From assembly GCF_004364285.1 (NCBI RefSeq), contig NZ_SOBE01000002.1, forward strand, positions 434,001 to 498,000: 64,000 nucleotides of DNA. The letters are read 5' to 3'. Source of the DNA: Frigoribacterium sp. PhB116. GTDB lineage: Bacteria > Actinomycetota > Actinomycetes > Actinomycetales > Microbacteriaceae. A model generated the notes under the pieces. It saw only the letters and a list, made by a program, of their open reading frames with translations. It searched no databases and was not told the origin of the DNA. Both the position numbers and the translations under genes were made by a program. This document shows positions 53,199 to 62,227 of this stretch, in pieces (the first letter of the stretch is position 1; the number at the start of each line of letters is the position of its first letter).

Positions 53199-55436
53199 GT
53201 GCGGCTGCTGCACTGGGGCACCGACGCCCTGCACCTGACCTTCGCCCTGCCCGACGACGCGCCGGTCGCGCTGGTCGCGATCGAGCCGGGGGCGGTGCCG
53301 ACCGGCGAGGCCGCGCCGGCGCCGGATCAGGGCGCCGGCCCGGACGCGGCCTCACCCGCGCTCTGGCCGGGCGACGTCGGCGACGTGCCCGACCGCCTCC
53401 TGCAGGCCCTGGTCGAGGTGTCGGCGTTCGGGCACGGGCGGTTCCCCGGCAGCTTCCGGCACGTCGACACCGTGCTCGGCGCGGCCCTGCGGCACGTGTC
53501 GCACGAGGCCGGCGTCGACGACGACGGCACGGCCCGGCTGCGGATCGAGCAGCGCGACGACGCCTCGGGCCTCGTCGTCACCAGCGTGTTCGAGGCGCAG
53601 GAGGCGGTGGCCGCGTTCCGCACGCACACCGAGGTCGGCCTCGCCCCCGGCGCCGTCCCGCTCACCCTCGACGCCGTGTCGACGATCGCGACCGGGGCGT
53701 TCCTCGGCCGCGACGACGACGTCGACGCGTTCGCCCTCGCGACGGCGGCGAACGACTGGGTGGCCGAGAGCCGCTGGTCGACGACCCCGCTGCGCGACGC
53801 CGGGCTCGCGCGCATCGACCGCGACGTGCAGCACCAGCCGCCGCGCACGCGGCTCGTCGTCGGCGACCGCGGCTCGTGGTCGAGCGGCGAGGCCGTGCCC
53901 ACCGCCGCGCTGCTCGCCCGCGACGGCTCGGCCGCACTCGCCTGGCAGGTCGAGCACGCCGGGCCCTGGCTGTTCGAGCTCGGCGAGACGCGGCACGGTG
54001 CCTACCTGCTGCTGTCCGGACCGACCGACCCCGAGAACCACTGGAGCCTCGTGCTCCGCCCCGGCGAGGTCTTCACGTCGGCGTCGGCCTCGGTCGCCGT
54101 CGCGGCAGGCGGCATCGACCAGGTCCTGGCCGCGATGACGGCCCAACGTCGTGCCACGCGCCTCGTGCGCGCGGTCGACCACGACCTGCCCGTCGTCTTC
54201 AACGACTACATGAACACGCTGATGGGCGACCCCACCACCGAGAAGCTGCTGCCGCTCGTCGACGCCGCGTCCGAGGTCGGGGCGGACTACTTCTGCATCG
54301 ACGCCGGCTGGTACGCCGAGGGCCACTGGTGGGACACGGTCGGCGAGTGGCAGCCCGCCGCGAGCCGGTTCCCCGGCGGGATCGACGAGGTGCTCGACCG
54401 GATCCGCGACCGCGGGATGGTGCCGGGGCTGTGGCTCGAGCCCGAGGTGATCGGCGTGCGGTCGCCGCTGGCCGCCTCCTTGCCGGACGACGCGTTCTTC
54501 AGCCGCGGCGGCGTCCGGGTCGCCGACCACGGCCGGCACCTGCTCGACCTGCGGAGCCCCGCCGCGCGCGCCCACCTCGACGGAGTCGTCGACCGGCTCG
54601 TCGGCGACCACGGCGTCGGCTTCTTCAAGATGGACTACAACACGATGACGGGCCCCGGCACGGACGCCGGCGGGCTCGCTCCCGGTGCGGGCCTGCTCGA
54701 GCACACGCGGGCGCTGCTCGCCTGGCTGGACGACGTCCAGGAGCGCCACCCGCGCCTCCTCATCGAGAACTGCGCCTCGGGCGCCATGCGGATGGACTGG
54801 GCGATGATGTCGCGGCTGCACGTGCAGTCGACCTCCGACCAGCAGGACCCGGTGATGTACGCGACGATCGCGGCCGCCGCACCCGCCGCGCTGCTGCCCG
54901 AGCAGGCGGGGCACTGGGCCTACCCGCACGCCGGCATGGAGCCCGAGCTGTTCACGTTCTCGCTCGTGAACGCGGTGCTCGGGCGGATGTACCTGTCGGG
55001 GCACCTGAACCGGATGGACGCCGCCCAGCGCGACGTCGTGCGCGCCGCCGTCGCGGCGCACCGGGACGTGCTCGGCTCGATCGAGCGGGCCGTGCCGTCG
55101 TGGCCGCTCGGGCTGCCGGCGTGGGAGGACGCGTGGACGGCCCTGGCGCTGACCGCGGGCGCGGGTGAGGGTGCAGGCGCCCGCACCGGTGCGGGCGTGG
55201 GCGTGGGCGCCGTGACGCACCTCAGCGTGTGGCGGTGCTCGGGCGACGACGACCGCGTCGTCCTCCCGCTGCCGGCGCTGCGCGGGCAGGAGGTGCAGGT
55301 GCGGCCGTTCTTCCCGGCCGACCCCGCCGGCTGGTCGTGGCGCTGGGACCCGCAGGAGGCGGAGCTCACGGTGACCGTCGACGTCGCGGGACCCACCGCG
55401 CGGGTCCTCGAGATCCGATCGGACGTCGTCGCGTGA
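53199..55436 (+). CDS. Alpha-galactosidase (GH36)
   Basis: A 745-residue family 36 glycosidase starting GTG at 53199, one base after the ATPase stop and without its own ribosome site, so translation is probably coupled. The N-terminal beta domain spans about 1-300. In the catalytic barrel CIDAGWY, GLWLEPEVI, the nucleophile D479 (FKMDYN) and the acid/base D547 (STSDQQD) are visible, with IENCASGAMRMDWAMMSRL between them. No signal peptide. It would remove alpha-galactose from imported raffinose-type or galactomannan-derived sugars. An Ala/Gly-rich insertion lies near residues 650-670. Confidence 0.93.
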   Translation: MRLLHWGTDALHLTFALPDDAPVALVAIEPGAVPTGEAAPAPDQGAGPDAASPALWPGDVGDVPDRLLQALVEVSAFGHGRFPGSFRHVDTVLGAALRHVSHEAGVDDDGTARLRIEQRDDASGLVVTSVFEAQEAVAAFRTHTEVGLAPGAVPLTLDAVSTIATGAFLGRDDDVDAFALATAANDWVAESRWSTTPLRDAGLARIDRDVQHQPPRTRLVVGDRGSWSSGEAVPTAALLARDGSAALAWQVEHAGPWLFELGETRHGAYLLLSGPTDPENHWSLVLRPGEVFTSASASVAVAAGGIDQVLAAMTAQRRATRLVRAVDHDLPVVFNDYMNTLMGDPTTEKLLPLVDAASEVGADYFCIDAGWYAEGHWWDTVGEWQPAASRFPGGIDEVLDRIRDRGMVPGLWLEPEVIGVRSPLAASLPDDAFFSRGGVRVADHGRHLLDLRSPAARAHLDGVVDRLVGDHGVGFFKMDYNTMTGPGTDAGGLAPGAGLLEHTRALLAWLDDVQERHPRLLIENCASGAMRMDWAMMSRLHVQSTSDQQDPVMYATIAAAAPAALLPEQAGHWAYPHAGMEPELFTFSLVNAVLGRMYLSGHLNRMDAAQRDVVRAAVAAHRDVLGSIERAVPSWPLGLPAWEDAWTALALTAGAGEGAGARTGAGVGVGAVTHLSVWRCSGDDDRVVLPLPALRGQEVQVRPFFPADPAGWSWRWDPQEAELTVTVDVAGPTARVLEIRSDVVA

Positions 55437-57436
55437 GCGCCGTCGTCACGTGGCCGACGGAGGGCATCGCCTTCGGGGGCGACTACAACCCGGAGCAGTG
55501 GGACTGGGACGTGCTGCTCGAGGACGTCGAGCTGATGCGCGAGGCCGGAGTCGGCTTCGTCACCGTCGGCGTGTTCTCGTGGATCAAGCACGAGCCGCGT
55601 GACGGCGCGTTCGACTTCGACTGGCTCGACCGGGTGCTCGACCTGCTGCACGAGAACGGCATCCGGGTCGACCTCGCCACCCCCACGGCGTCGGTGCCCA
55701 TGTGGCTGCACCGCCTGCACCCGGAGATCCTGCCCCAGGACGCGCACGGACACCCTCTCGCCCCCGGCGGCCGCCTCGGGTTCTGCCCGTCGTCGACGGT
55801 CTTCCGGCGCTACGCGCTGCGCGTCGTCGAGGCGCTCGCCGCGCACGTCGCAGGCCACCCGGCGGTGCGGCTGTGGCACGTGAGCAACGAGCTCGGCGGC
55901 GGCAACGCCCGGTGCCACTGCCCTGTCTCGGAGGCGGCCTTCCAGTCGTGGGTCGAGGCCAGGCACGGCACGGTCGAGGCCCTGAACACCGCCTGGGGCA
56001 CGGCGTTCTGGGGCAACTCGTACTCGTCGTTCGACGAGGTCACGACACCCCGGGGCATCACGGCGCACAACCCGGGTCAGCTGCTCGACTACGAGCGCTT
56101 CTCGTCGGACGCGCTGCTCGACTGCTACCGGGCCGAGGCTGCCGTGCTGCGTCGTGTGACGCCCGAGGTGCCGGTGACGACCAACTTCATGGTCGGTCTC
56201 GGGCCCGACGTCGTCGACTACCCCCGGTGGGCCGACGAGGTCGACATCGTGGTGAACGACCACTACACCTACGGCCCCGACCCGATGAAGCACCAGGAGC
56301 TCGCCTTCGCGGGCGACCGCATGAGGGGCATCTCGGGAGGCGGCCCGTGGCTCCTGATGGAGCACGCGACGGGCGGCTCGACCTGGCACCCGGTCAGCCA
56401 GCCCAAGGGGCCCGGCGAGCTGGTGCGGCACGCGCTCGGGCACGTGGCGCGCGGCTCGGACAGCGTCATGTACTTCCAGTGGCGTGCGTCACGATCGGGG
56501 ACCGAGCAGTTCCACTCGGCGATGCTGCCCCACTCCGGCCCCGAGTCGCGCACGTTCCGGCAGATCGTGGCGCTCGGCGCGGACCTGGCTCGTCTGGCCG
56601 AGGTCGCCGGGAGCCGTGTCGTCGGCGCGAGGGTCGCGCTGCTGCACGACGACGAGGCGGGCTGGGCCCTGCGCAGCGGCCACAAGCCCGCCGTACAGCT
56701 GGACTACGCCACCACAGCCAGGGCGGTCCATGCGGCGCTGTTCGAGCGGTCGGTCACCGTCGACGTGGTGCCGCCGTGGCACCCCCTCGACGACTACGAC
56801 CTCGTCGTCGTGCCGGGGCTGTTCCTCGTCGACGACACGACGCCCGCCGCCGTGGCCGCTGCTGCTGAGCGGGGCGCCACGGTGCTCGTGACCTGGTTCT
56901 CCGGCATCGTCGACGAGACCAACTCGGTCAGGACCGGTGGTCATCCCGGTGCGTTCCGCGACCTCCTCGGCGTGCGCGGCGACGACTTCTGGCCCCTCGA
57001 CGAGACCGAGGTCGTCGAGCTCGACACCGGCTGGCGCGCCCGCCGGTGGACGGAGCACGTCACGGCGACGACCGCCGAGGTGGTGGCGTCCTACACGACC
57101 GGCGGCGTCTCCGGCGGGGCGGCCGTGACCCGGCGCCCGGTCGGTTCGGGCTCGGCCTGGTACCTCGCCTCGGACCTCGAGCCCGCAGGCCTCGGCGAGT
57201 TGGTGGATCGGCTGCTCGACGAGGTCGGGATCAGCCCGGCGGCGGCGACGTCGCCCGGCGTGGAGGCCGTCCGGCGCGCCTCGGACGAGGGGTCGTGGCT
57301 GTTCGTGCTCAACCACGCCGAGTCGGAGGGCTGGGCCGAGGTAGCCGGCACCGACCTCCTGACCGGCGCGGTGTGCGCAGGGCGCGTCGTGGTGCCCGCC
57401 GGCGGGGTCGCGGTCGTGCGTGAGGCATGTCCGTAG
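55433..57436 (+). CDS. Beta-galactosidase (GH42)
   Basis: A 667-residue family 42 enzyme. N-terminal barrel GGDYNPEQWDWDVLLEDVELMREAGV, acid/base E153 (HVSNELGG), the zinc-type Cys cluster around ARCHCPVSEAA, and nucleophile E310 (LLMEHATG), followed by the trimerisation domain (DLVVVPGLFLVDD) and a C-terminal beta domain. GTG at 55433 overlaps the GH36 stop (GTGA). Cytoplasmic. It splits beta-galactosides delivered by the operon's transporter. Last gene of the operon. Confidence 0.94.
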   Translation: MSAVVTWPTEGIAFGGDYNPEQWDWDVLLEDVELMREAGVGFVTVGVFSWIKHEPRDGAFDFDWLDRVLDLLHENGIRVDLATPTASVPMWLHRLHPEILPQDAHGHPLAPGGRLGFCPSSTVFRRYALRVVEALAAHVAGHPAVRLWHVSNELGGGNARCHCPVSEAAFQSWVEARHGTVEALNTAWGTAFWGNSYSSFDEVTTPRGITAHNPGQLLDYERFSSDALLDCYRAEAAVLRRVTPEVPVTTNFMVGLGPDVVDYPRWADEVDIVVNDHYTYGPDPMKHQELAFAGDRMRGISGGGPWLLMEHATGGSTWHPVSQPKGPGELVRHALGHVARGSDSVMYFQWRASRSGTEQFHSAMLPHSGPESRTFRQIVALGADLARLAEVAGSRVVGARVALLHDDEAGWALRSGHKPAVQLDYATTARAVHAALFERSVTVDVVPPWHPLDDYDLVVVPGLFLVDDTTPAAVAAAAERGATVLVTWFSGIVDETNSVRTGGHPGAFRDLLGVRGDDFWPLDETEVVELDTGWRARRWTEHVTATTAEVVASYTTGGVSGGAAVTRRPVGSGSAWYLASDLEPAGLGELVDRLLDEVGISPAAATSPGVEAVRRASDEGSWLFVLNHAESEGWAEVAGTDLLTGAVCAGRVVVPAGGVAVVREACP

Positions 57437-57466
57437 CCCCACCCTGAATCGGAGTCGGCCGCCGGC

Positions 57467-58240
57467 TCAGCGCCAGCGGTACTCGTGCTCGGGACGGCCC
57501 GGCGCGCCGTACCGGGGCACCCGGTCGACCTGGCCCGCGTCGGCGAGGTGCTCGAGGTAGCGACGGGCCGTGACGCGGGAGACGGCGACGGCCGCGGCGA
57601 CCTCGCCGGCCGACAGCGCGCCTCCTCGGGGCTGCCCCTGCTCGTCGTCGAGAGCAGGAGACGCGCGGACCGCCGGGTCCGACGCGGTCCGCAGCGCCTC
57701 GACGACGGCGGCGAGCGTCTCCGGGGCGATCCCCTTCGCGAGCGAGGGGGCGGCGGTCGTGCGCAGCGTCGCGAGGCTCGCGTCGACCTCGGTCTGGGTG
57801 ACCTGCCCCTCGCCCTGGTCGAGCCCGCGGCGGAACGCGAGGTAGCCGGTGAGCCGCTCCGCGAAGGTCGCGAAGCCGAACGGCTTGATCAGGTACTGCA
57901 CGATCCCGAGCGACACCGCGCTCTTGACGACCGCGACGTCGCGCACCGCTGTGATCGCGACGACGTCGACCGTCGAGCCGGCGGCCCTCAGTGCTCGGCA
58001 GAGCTGGATCCCGTGGATGTCGGGCAGGGTCAGGTCGAGCAGCACGAGGTCCACGCCCGGCTGTCGCAGCCTGTCGAGCGCGGACCGGCCGTCGTGCACC
58101 ACGCCGACCAGCTCGAACCCGTCGAGCCGCGTGACGTACGCGCCGTGAGCCTCGGCCGTGAGCGGCTCGTCGTCGACGACGAGCACGCGCACCGGGGGCG
58201 TCGTCGGGGGCAGGGGCCGGGACGAGGAGGCGTCGGTCAC
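57467..58240 (-). CDS. CitB/DcuR-type response regulator
   Basis: A 257-residue response regulator. Receiver domain about 17-140 with D23/D24, phospho-acceptor D69 (LVLLDLTLPD) and K119 (YLIKPFGF). The C-terminal part has a helix-turn-helix (LSAGEVAAAVAVSRVTARRYLEHLADAGQVDRV) of the CitB/DctR kind. GTG at 58240 overlaps the kinase gene stop. Together with the kinase it should switch on the divergent dctA C4-dicarboxylate transporter gene (inference from family and position). Confidence 0.92.
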   Translation of the reverse strand: MTDASSSRPLPPTTPPVRVLVVDDEPLTAEAHGAYVTRLDGFELVGVVHDGRSALDRLRQPGVDLVLLDLTLPDIHGIQLCRALRAAGSTVDVVAITAVRDVAVVKSAVSLGIVQYLIKPFGFATFAERLTGYLAFRRGLDQGEGQVTQTEVDASLATLRTTAAPSLAKGIAPETLAAVVEALRTASDPAVRASPALDDEQGQPRGGALSAGEVAAAVAVSRVTARRYLEHLADAGQVDRVPRYGAPGRPEHEYRWR

Positions 58241-60030
58241 GACCGCACCACCGCCTCCTCGTCGTCGGGCAGGTCGACCGTGATCGTGGTCCCGTGCACC
58301 GTCGAGCGGGCGTCGACGGTGCCGCCCGCCCGCCGCGCGACCTGGGCCACGAGCGCGAGGCCGATGCCGCGCCCCTCGGCGCCCCCGGGCTTGGTGCTGA
58401 CGCCGCGCGCGAAGACGTCTCGCCCCTCGGGCAGCCCGGGTCCGCTGTCGGAGACGGCGATCCGCACGACGCCCGGTGCCGGCCGCGCGAGCACGACGCT
58501 CACGGTCGCGGTGCGGGATGAACCGCGTTCCGAACCATGAACTGCGTTCTTTCGCGGTTCATGGTTCGGAACGCGGTTCGAGGTGTCCGCCTCCACGTCG
58601 GCCTCGGTACCCGCCCCCGCGTCCGCCCAGCGCGGCGCCGCCGCGTCGAGCGCGTTGTCCACGAGGTTGCCGAGCACCGTCACGAGGTCGCGAACGGGCA
58701 CCCGAGGCGTGCCGAAGCCGGGCGAGACGTGCAGCTCGAGCTCGACGGCTCGCTCCCGCGCCTGGGCGCTCTTGCCGAGCAGCAGCGCCGCGAGCACCGG
58801 CTCGTCGACGGCGGCCACGACCTGGTCGGCGAGCACCTGGCCGAGGTCCAGCTCGTCCGAGGCGAAGCGGAGCGCGTCGTCGGCACGGCCCAGCTCGATC
58901 AGGGCGACGATCGTGTGCAGCCGGTTCGCGAACTCGTGGGTCTGGGAGCGCAGGGCCGCCGAGAGGGTGCTCATCGTCCGGAGCTCGTCGGTGAGCTGCC
59001 GAAGCTCGGTGTGGTCGCGCAGGGTGGTGACCGTCCCGAGGGCGCGACCCGCGCCTCCTCGGCCCCCGACTGCTCCCCGCCCCATCGCGCCACGCCCGAC
59101 CGCGACCCGCCCGCCGCCTGCCCCTGCGGCCGGCGCCGCCGCCACCCGCTGGTTCACGACGAGCACGCGGTCGTCGGCGACGTGCACCTCGTCCTGCGCC
59201 TCGTCGCCCCCGGCGAGCAGCGCGGCCAACGACGTCGGCAGCGCGAGCTCGGAGACCGGCACGGGACGCCGCCCGACGTCGTCGACGAGCGACGGCAGCC
59301 CGAGCAGGAGCGCCGCGTGGTCGTTCGCGAGCGTGATCCGCCCCTGCTCGTCGACGAGCACGAGCCCCTCGCCGACCGAGTGCAGCACCGCCTCGTGGTG
59401 GTCGCTGACCCGGCCCAGCTCCTCGGCGCCGAGACCGCGGGTGACCCGCCGGAGGTGGCGGCTGAGCAGCCACGCCGCCAGCGCCCCGAGGGCGACGGTC
59501 GCGAGGGCCCCGCCGACGAGCAGGGGGAGGCGGTGGCCGAGCGCCGCGGAGACGCTGTCGACCGTCACGCCCGCGGCCACGAGGGCGACGACGTCCCCCG
59601 CGTCGTCGAGCACGGGCACGACGGCGCGGACCGAGGGCCCGAGGGTGCCCGAGTACGTCTCGGTGAACGACCGCCCGGCGAGCGCGGGGGCGATCGTGCC
59701 GATGAACGGCCGCCCGATCTCGGCGGGGTCGGGATGCGTGAGGCGGGTGCGGTCGGGCGTCATCACGGTCACGAAGTCGGTGTCGGTGTCGCGCATCAGG
59801 TCGAGCGCGTACGGCTCGAGCACGGCGGACGGGTCGTCCGTGTCGAGGGCCTCGAGCACGAACGGGTTGTCGGCGATCGAGGTCGCGAGGGCGGTGCAGC
59901 GGGCAGCGGCCGCGCGCTCGGTGTCGGTGCGCGCGCTCGTCCACTGCCACCCCCCGGCGACGAGGGCGAGCACGACGACGCCGACGACCTGCAGGGCGAA
60001 CAGGCGGGTGGCGATGCTGGCGCGGCGCAT
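58237..60030 (-). CDS. CitA/DcuS-type sensor histidine kinase
   Basis: A 597-residue kinase. Two membrane helices (about 9-30 and 170-192) bracket an extracytoplasmic PASC-like sensor (LMRDTDTDFVTVMTPDRTRLTHPDPAEIGRPF). A cytoplasmic PAS (about 210-290), a Gly/Arg/Ala low-complexity insert (about 300-335) and the phospho-acceptor H365 (RSQTHEFANRLHT) follow. The ATPase domain has N-box NLVDNALDAAAP, DSGPGLP and GRGIGLALV. Residues about 484-504 are encoded by a 60-bp nested palindrome inserted in frame between the N-box and the next strand. It senses C4-dicarboxylates or citrate by family. Confidence 0.92.
   Translation of the reverse strand: MRRASIATRLFALQVVGVVVLALVAGGWQWTSARTDTERAAAARCTALATSIADNPFVLEALDTDDPSAVLEPYALDLMRDTDTDFVTVMTPDRTRLTHPDPAEIGRPFIGTIAPALAGRSFTETYSGTLGPSVRAVVPVLDDAGDVVALVAAGVTVDSVSAALGHRLPLLVGGALATVALGALAAWLLSRHLRRVTRGLGAEELGRVSDHHEAVLHSVGEGLVLVDEQGRITLANDHAALLLGLPSLVDDVGRRPVPVSELALPTSLAALLAGGDEAQDEVHVADDRVLVVNQRVAAAPAAGAGGGRVAVGRGAMGRGAVGGRGGAGRALGTVTTLRDHTELRQLTDELRTMSTLSAALRSQTHEFANRLHTIVALIELGRADDALRFASDELDLGQVLADQVVAAVDEPVLAALLLGKSAQARERAVELELHVSPGFGTPRVPVRDLVTVLGNLVDNALDAAAPRWADAGAGTEADVEADTSNRVPNHEPRKNAVHGSERGSSRTATVSVVLARPAPGVVRIAVSDSGPGLPEGRDVFARGVSTKPGGAEGRGIGLALVAQVARRAGGTVDARSTVHGTTITVDLPDDEEAVVRS
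58520..58579. repeat. 60-bp nested palindrome, copy b, inside the kinase gene (X = GAACCGCG)
   Basis: Plan 8-11-8-6-8-11-8: X GAACCGCG, Y TTCCGAACCAT, X GAACTGCG, loop TTCTTT, X' CGCGGTTC, Y' ATGGTTCGGAA, X' CGCGGTTC. One mismatch in 27 bp. It shares the X word with copy a. Being 60 bases and stop-free in the kinase frame, it adds 20 codons without a frameshift. Confidence 0.92.
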
Positions 60031-60054
60031 CGGACTGCCGGACGGTCCGGTCGC

Positions 60055-60375
60055 CTAGAGGACGGGCTCGACCAGCCGCACGTGCGAGACGGCGACGCGC
60101 GTCGGCTCCCCGGCGAACGCCGCGGCTCGCGCCTCGGACGCCAGGTACTCGGCCTCGAGCGCGAGGAACGCCTCGGCGTCGCCGGGAGCGCTGACGGCCC
60201 AGGTGAACTCGTCGACGTCGCGGTCGGCGTACGCGAACTCGATCGTGAAGCCCGAGGAGGTGCGGGCCGGCACGAGCCGGGAGGTGAACCAGGCGACGAA
60301 GTCGTCGAGCACCCCGGGGGCGAGCTCGTAGCGGCGCAGCTGGACGGTCTTCGTGGTGACGTCGTCGTCGGTCAT
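60055..60375 (-). CDS. NIPSNAP-like dimeric alpha/beta-barrel protein
   Basis: A 106-residue protein with the ferredoxin-like pattern of NIPSNAP/DABB proteins: VQLRRYELAPGVLDDFVAWFTSRLVPARTSSGFTIEFAYADRDVDEFTWAVSA, ending with a strand and LVEPVL. Biochemical role unknown. It lies just upstream of the kinase gene on the same strand (24 bases) and is divergent from dctA. Confidence 0.82.
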   Translation of the reverse strand: MTDDDVTTKTVQLRRYELAPGVLDDFVAWFTSRLVPARTSSGFTIEFAYADRDVDEFTWAVSAPGDAEAFLALEAEYLASEARAAAFAGEPTRVAVSHVRLVEPVL

Positions 60376-60528
60376 GGCGCCACCCTAGCGACCGCCGCGG
60401 ACACGTCCGAGTCCGCCGCGAACACTATGAACGCAAGCTCGTGCGGCGAGCGCACCGAGGTCATGCTGGCCCGATCCACCCGCCGACCGGCGACGACGTC
60501 GTCCCGGTCACGAGCACGAGGACCACCG

Positions 60529-62007
60529 ATGGCAACGACGCCCTCCCCCCGAGACGACACGATCCACCGTTCGCCCCTCTCGCGCCTCCGGCGGATCGAG
60601 AAGTCGCACTGGCTCTACATCGCCGTGATCGTCGCGGTAGGGGCCGGCATCCTCGTCGGCCTGACGGCGCCCGACGTCGCGGTGCAGCTGAAGCCGATCG
60701 GCACCGCGTTCGTCTCGCTGATCTCGATGATGATCGCGCCGGTGATCTTCTGCACGATCGTGCTCGGCGTCGGCTCGATCGCGAAGGCGGCGACGGTCGG
60801 CAAGGTCGGCGGGCTCGCGCTCGGCTACTTCATCGCGATGTCGACCTTCGCCCTGGCGATCGGCCTCGTCGTCGGCAACCTGATCCACCCCGGCGAGGGC
60901 CTGATGGTCGGCAGCACCGGCTACGAGGCCCCCGCGAGCGAGGAGGCGGGCGGCACCGCCGGCTTCCTGCTCGGCATCATCCCCGAGACCCTCGTGTCGT
61001 CGCTGACCAGCGGCTCGATCCTGCAGACGCTCTTCGTCGCCTTGCTCGTCGGCTTCGCGCTTCAGCGGATGGGCGCGCGCGGCGCGACGATCCTCGAGGG
61101 GGTCCGCAACCTGCAGGTGCTGGTGTTCCGCATCCTCGCGATGATCATGTGGGTCGCCCCGATCGGCGCGTTCGGCGCCATCGCGGCCGTCGTCGGAGAG
61201 ACCGGCGTCGCGGCGATCGTCGCCTTGGCGACCCTGATGGTCGCGTTCTACGTCACCTGCATCGTGTTCGTCGCGGGCGTGCTCGGCACGGTGCTAAAGC
61301 TCGTCACGGGCATCAACATCTTCCGGGTGATGCGCTACCTCGGCCGCGAGTACCTGCTGATCGTGTCGACCTCGTCGAGCGAGGTGGCCCTGCCCCGCCT
61401 GATCGCGAAGATGGAGCACCTCGGCGTCTCGAAGCCCGTCGTCGGCATCACGGTGCCCACCGGCTACTCGTTCAACCTCGACGGCACCGCGATCTACCTG
61501 ACGATGGCGTCGCTGTTCATCGCCAACGCGATGGGCACGCCGCTGAGCGTGGGGGAGCAGCTCTCGCTGCTGCTCTTCATGATGATCGCCTCGAAGGGCG
61601 CCGCAGGCGTCACCGGCGCCGGCATCGCCACCCTCGCCGGAGGGCTGCAGGCGCACCGGCCCGACCTGGTCGACGGCGTCGGCGTGATCGTCGGCATCGA
61701 CCGCTTCATGTCGGAGGCCCGCGCCCTGACGAACTTCACCGGCAACGCGGTCGCGACGCTGCTCGTCGGCACCTGGACCCGCGAGGTCGACACGGACCAG
61801 GTCGAGCGCGTGCTCGGCGGCCGGTCGCCCTTCGACGAGTCGACGATGAGCGCCGACGGCCACGGCGACGCGGCACGCGCGGCCGCCACGGGGGCCGGTG
61901 CCGAGGAGGCGGCGGCCGAGACCACGGGACCGGCGCGCGACGACCGCATCTCGACCGACACCGTGCGGACGATCGTCGGCGGCGACGAGCGGGTCCCAAG
62001 GCGCTGA
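60529..62007 (+). CDS. dctA: C4-dicarboxylate/cation symporter
   Basis: A 492-residue DAACS-family transporter importing succinate, fumarate or malate with cations. Typical segments are HWLYIAVIVAVGAGILVGL, SLISMMIAPVIFCTIVLGVGSI, the Ser-rich hairpin VSTSSSEVALPRLIAKM, VPTGYSFNLDGTAIYL and GVIVGIDRFMSEARALTNFTGNAVAT. ATG at 60529 is chosen from the family N-terminus. The Ala/Glu-rich C-tail is about 40 residues longer than usual. The divergent CitA/DcuS-type system next door is its likely regulator. Confidence 0.95.
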   Translation: MATTPSPRDDTIHRSPLSRLRRIEKSHWLYIAVIVAVGAGILVGLTAPDVAVQLKPIGTAFVSLISMMIAPVIFCTIVLGVGSIAKAATVGKVGGLALGYFIAMSTFALAIGLVVGNLIHPGEGLMVGSTGYEAPASEEAGGTAGFLLGIIPETLVSSLTSGSILQTLFVALLVGFALQRMGARGATILEGVRNLQVLVFRILAMIMWVAPIGAFGAIAAVVGETGVAAIVALATLMVAFYVTCIVFVAGVLGTVLKLVTGINIFRVMRYLGREYLLIVSTSSSEVALPRLIAKMEHLGVSKPVVGITVPTGYSFNLDGTAIYLTMASLFIANAMGTPLSVGEQLSLLLFMMIASKGAAGVTGAGIATLAGGLQAHRPDLVDGVGVIVGIDRFMSEARALTNFTGNAVATLLVGTWTREVDTDQVERVLGGRSPFDESTMSADGHGDAARAAATGAGAEEAAAETTGPARDDRISTDTVRTIVGGDERVPRR

Positions 62008-62048
62008 CCTGCGGCGGCGCGCGCCGTCGCCGTCGTCGCCAGCGCGAA

Positions 62049-62108
62049 GCACCCCGTAGTGGACGATGCACCCCGGAACGACGGGGTGCACGGTCCACTA
62101 CGGGGTGC
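62049..62108. repeat. 60-bp nested palindrome, copy c (X = GCACCCCG)
   Basis: Plan 8-11-8-6-8-11-8: X GCACCCCG, Y TAGTGGACGAT, X GCACCCCG, loop GAACGA, X' CGGGGTGC, Y' ACGGTCCACTA, X' CGGGGTGC. All four X copies are identical. It lies between the convergent dctA and hsp20/small-ORF genes. Y resembles that of copy d. Confidence 0.93.
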
Positions 62109-62131
62109 TCGAGGTCGAGGCGCGAGACGGG

Positions 62132-62218
62132 TCAGTCGTCGTCGTCCGCCGTCGGGTCCCAGTAGGCCCGGTGCTCACCGACGGTCTCGGCGAGCGCCTG
62201 CAGCGCGAACGTGCTCAC
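62132..62218 (-). CDS. Small ORF, 28 residues, behind hsp20
   Basis: GTG at 62218 with AGGAGG 5 bases upstream; that AGGAGG begins inside the hsp20 stop codon region, so translation is likely coupled. It ends with TGA at 62132. The peptide begins MSTFALQALAETVGEH and ends in an acidic DPTADDDD, giving one short amphipathic helix and an Asp tail. Not a family I know. Co-transcription with hsp20 suggests a stress-related micro-protein (inference). Confidence 0.5.
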   Translation of the reverse strand: MSTFALQALAETVGEHRAYWDPTADDDD

Positions 62219-62227
62219 CCGCGCCTC

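Noticed and set aside
58537-60528. Very long plus-strand open frame before dctA
   Set aside because: It is the complement of the kinase gene and has no family similarity; dctA itself starts at ATG 60529.
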